Below are positions 5,146 through 6,698 of a stretch of 6,698 nt of DNA, piece after piece. The notes beneath the pieces were generated by a model. It had not been told where the DNA came from. It did not search any database and was given only the letters and a program-made list of their open reading frames with translations. The position numbers and the translations under genes were made by a program. The stretch is from Caldilineaceae bacterium (lineage in GTDB: Bacteria; Chloroflexota; Anaerolineae; Caldilineales; Caldilineaceae): assembly GCA_028819675.1 (NCBI GenBank), contig JAPPKT010000218.1, forward strand, positions 1-6,698, written 5' to 3'. The first letter of the stretch is position 1. The number at the start of each line of letters is the position of its first letter.

Positions 5146-6546
5146 CTACAACGCAGCTTCTACAGAAGACAGGCTCTCGTTCAGCGCCTCGATCGCGTAA
5201 TCGAGCTGCTCCTGCGTGATCACAAGCGGAGGCGACATCTTGAGCACGTTGTGGTAAGAGCCCCCGTAATTCGTCGAGATGACGCCCCGCTGCAGCAGAC
5301 CGTCAACCACGCGCGCGCCCTCCTCCGTCGCCGGTTCACGCGTCTCCCGATCCCTGACGAACTCCACACCCACCATCATGCCCACCCCGCGCACCTCACC
5401 GATCAAATGGTGCTCCTGCTGCAGCTCCTGCAGCCGCGAAATGAAGTAGTCTCCCAACTCCGCGCCGCGCTCAACCAGGTTCCTCTCCTCAATCTCCGCC
5501 AGCGAAGCCAGCGCCGCCGCACAGCCCACCGGGTTGCCCAAAAAAGTGCTCGTGTGCATCATCGGCCCCCACGCGTCCGCCACCTCCTCAGACATGATCG
5601 TAGCCGAGATCGGAAAGCCGCTCGCCAGCCCCTTGCCCACCACCATAATGTCTGGCACAACGTCGTACTCGTCCATGCCGAACCAGTTGCCCGTCCGCCC
5701 GAACCCGGTGATGATCTCGTCGGCAATCAGCAGGATCCCGTGCTCGTCGCACAGCCGCCGCACCGTCTGCACAAACTTCTTCGGCGGCACAATCCAGCCC
5801 CCGTGCCCCTGAATCGGCTCCATGATGATCGCGGCCACGTCCGCAACGCCCGAGTCCGGCATCGTCAGCACATGCTCCAGGTACCCGCCGCTGCAGAAGT
5901 AGCAGTCGTCCCCGTCAGAATGCGTCGGACAGCGATAGGGATACGCGTACGGCACGTGCGTCGTATCCGCCAGCATATTCTGGAAAGGCGCCCTGTAGTA
6001 GTTCTGCGAAGAGACCGACAGCGCCCCCGTCGTCTTGCCGTGAAACCCGCCCTGAAAAGCGATGATCTTGTGCTTTCCGGTATAGATGCGCGCCGTCTTC
6101 AGCGCAGTCTCCACCGCCTCCGCACCCGTGTTGGCGATATGAGACACCGACAGCTCGCCCGGCGCCCGGTCCGACAGCTTCTCCGCCAGCTCGACCCTGT
6201 TCCTGTTGGGGTTGAGCCCGCCCTGGCTGTGCATCATCGTCTCCGACTGCTTCGCAATCGCCTGCACAATGCGCGGGTTGCTGTGCCCCGCCGTCGCCAC
6301 GCAAAAGCCTGCCGTCAAATCCACATAAACATTGCCGTCGGCATCCACGATGTTCGCACCCCGCGTCCGCTCCCAGAACACCGGCGTCTGCCCCCGTGGA
6401 ATCACCGAGCTTGTCGGCGGCTCCACCTTCCCGAGCCGCTCGGTCAACCTGATCGACTCCGGCCCCGGCGGCGGCGTCACCATCTCCGGCAGCGCCGTCC
6501 CATCCTCCAGTGCCTGCAAGTTCAAGTTCGAAGAGTAAGTTTGCAT
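5146..6546 (-). CDS. Class-III PLP-dependent aminotransferase (4-aminobutyrate / omega-amino acid transaminase type)
   Basis: At 466 residues this is a full-length fold-type-I aminotransferase of class III. Visible landmarks are VDLTAGFCVATAGHSNP (75-91), the phosphate-binding NTGAEAVETAL (139-149), GFHGKTTGALS (167-177), MEPIQGHGG (242-250), LLIADEIITGFGRTG (272-286) with Asp276 that contacts the PLP pyridine nitrogen, VVGKGLASGFPIS (302-314) with the Schiff-base Lys305, and HTSTFLGNPVGCAA (331-344). The enzyme would move an amino group from an omega-amino acid or amine to a 2-oxo acid; the donor is unknown. Between 206 and 218 there is a C-x2-H-x5-C-x2-C cluster, typical in position of the cysteine-rich insertion of some GABA aminotransferase relatives. 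The ATG at 6546 is preceded by AGGAG at 7 nt. It is the first gene of the cluster, with a 60-bp gap to the racemase-like gene. Confidence 0.93.
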   Translation of the reverse strand: MQTYSSNLNLQALEDGTALPEMVTPPPGPESIRLTERLGKVEPPTSSVIPRGQTPVFWERTRGANIVDADGNVYVDLTAGFCVATAGHSNPRIVQAIAKQSETMMHSQGGLNPNRNRVELAEKLSDRAPGELSVSHIANTGAEAVETALKTARIYTGKHKIIAFQGGFHGKTTGALSVSSQNYYRAPFQNMLADTTHVPYAYPYRCPTHSDGDDCYFCSGGYLEHVLTMPDSGVADVAAIIMEPIQGHGGWIVPPKKFVQTVRRLCDEHGILLIADEIITGFGRTGNWFGMDEYDVVPDIMVVGKGLASGFPISATIMSEEVADAWGPMMHTSTFLGNPVGCAAALASLAEIEERNLVERGAELGDYFISRLQELQQEHHLIGEVRGVGMMVGVEFVRDRETREPATEEGARVVDGLLQRGVISTNYGGSYHNVLKMSPPLVITQEQLDYAIEALNESLSSVEAAL

Positions 6547-6610
6547 TCTAAATCTCCTCTGCGGCAGCGCCTGTTCAGCCAGCCCTTTCCGTCAAAACTA
6601 CGACGTTACT

Positions 6611-6621
6611 CTGTGACAGTG
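6611..6621. promoter_or_regulatory. CTGTSACAGTG motif shared with the FAH upstream region
   Basis: CTGTGACAGTG at 6611-6621 matches CTGTCACAGTG at 2641-2651 at 10 of 11 positions, same orientation. The core CTGT-S-ACAG is an odd palindrome. The copies lie about 65 and 89 bp upstream of the aminotransferase and FAH start codons. Two copies could be chance; a shared regulator is only a possibility. Confidence 0.25.
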
Positions 6622-6632
6622 AAATCCCCGCC

Positions 6633-6657
6633 ACTGACTACTAACTACTGACTACTG
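6633..6657. repeat. Imperfect heptamer tandem repeat (TGACTAC)
   Basis: TGACTAC (6635-6641), TAACTAC (6642-6648) and TGACTAC (6649-6655) run head to tail with partial units on each side. The preceding ACTGACTAC is found exactly at 195-203 beside the other end's hairpin. It lies about 90-110 bp upstream of the aminotransferase start. Confidence 0.6.
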
Positions 6658-6672
6658 CAGTTCTGGGCGGTC

Positions 6673-6687
6673 GGGCCTATTCGGCCC
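6673..6687. repeat. 5-bp GC hairpin near the right edge
   Basis: GGGCC (6673-6677), loop TATTC, GGCCC (6683-6687) is a perfect stem. Just after it comes CCCTTGTG (6689-6696), identical to 174-181 in the left-end hairpin, so this may be the start of a related repeat cut by the window edge. Confidence 0.35.
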
Positions 6688-6698
6688 TCCCTTGTGCG

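Larger units (their letters stand above)
6547..6698. other. Upstream region of the cluster
   Basis: These 152 bp precede the first gene and reach the window edge. They hold the AGGAG ribosome binding site, CTGTGACAGTG (6611-6621) shared with the FAH upstream region, three TGACTAC-type heptamers (6635-6655) and a 5-bp hairpin (6673-6687). On the minus strand a TTGACG lies near 6590, but no matching -10 hexamer was found. The main promoter should be here or beyond the window edge. Confidence 0.5.

Noticed and set aside
4743..5219. 158-codon plus-strand open frame opposite the racemase-like gene
   Set aside because: The product is Pro/Arg/Ser/Cys-rich low-complexity sequence typical of a non-coding frame and crosses a real intergenic gap.
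6570..6600. TTGACG as -35 box of a sigma-70 promoter for the aminotransferase
   Set aside because: No acceptable -10 hexamer is found 16-18 bp downstream on the minus strand, so I did not annotate a promoter.
5098..6651. 517-codon plus-strand open frame opposite the aminotransferase gene
   Set aside because: The predicted product is dominated by Arg, His, Pro and Leu with no domain pattern, as expected from the antisense of a GC-rich gene. The minus-strand frame has every class-III aminotransferase motif and a good SD.

Overview
The window reads as a stretch of a GC-rich environmental bacterial chromosome. Seven complete genes lie head to tail on the minus strand. The right-hand (upstream) end is a promoter-proximal intergenic region. 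The left-hand end holds the last 44 codons of an unrelated plus-strand gene that converges on the cluster. The gene content and the intergenic repeats (a GGGGCACCCCTTGTGGGTGCCC hairpin, decamers related to CCTTCGTGGC, TGACTAC heptamers) remind me of Chloroflexota of the Anaerolineae/Caldilineae type. That is an impression from memory; no rRNA or marker gene is present to test it. No tRNA, rRNA, CRISPR array, transposase or phage gene was seen.

Layout in the direction of transcription (right to left): a class-III PLP aminotransferase (6546-5146); an Asp/Glu-racemase-superfamily protein with an unusual active-site pair (5085-4348); a two-domain GNAT acetyltransferase that overlaps it by 4 bp (4351-3320); a 211-bp gap with degenerate decamer repeats; a small VOC/glyoxalase-fold protein (3108-2689); a 136-bp gap with an 11-bp direct repeat and an inverted repeat; a fumarylacetoacetate-hydrolase (FAH) family enzyme (2552-1665); a 99-bp gap; a maleate-isomerase/arylmalonate-decarboxylase-like protein with both cysteines (1565-807); and a DUF3830 protein (774-289). 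The convergent gap 138-288 carries a perfect 8-bp hairpin.

The cluster looks catabolic. An aminotransferase would remove an amino group from an omega-amino acid or amine, a FAH-family enzyme would cleave or hydrate a 2-oxo acid or decarboxylate it, and two Asp/Glu-racemase-superfamily enzymes would isomerise, racemise or decarboxylate a small dicarboxylate. A VOC protein, a GNAT and a DUF3830 protein accompany them. The actual substrate cannot be read from the sequence, and no transporter, regulator or dehydrogenase lies in the window. The most interesting points are: the paired racemase-like proteins, one with both catalytic cysteines and one with Cys74 but Asp186; the physical coupling of DUF3830 to the two-cysteine paralogue; a Cys/His cluster inserted in the aminotransferase; and intergenic repeats and shared motifs at the heads of the putative transcription units.

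For five genes the longest open frame begins at a TTG codon or at an upstream ATG that is not the best start. I chose internal ATG starts with good Shine-Dalgarno sequences and say so in each entry.
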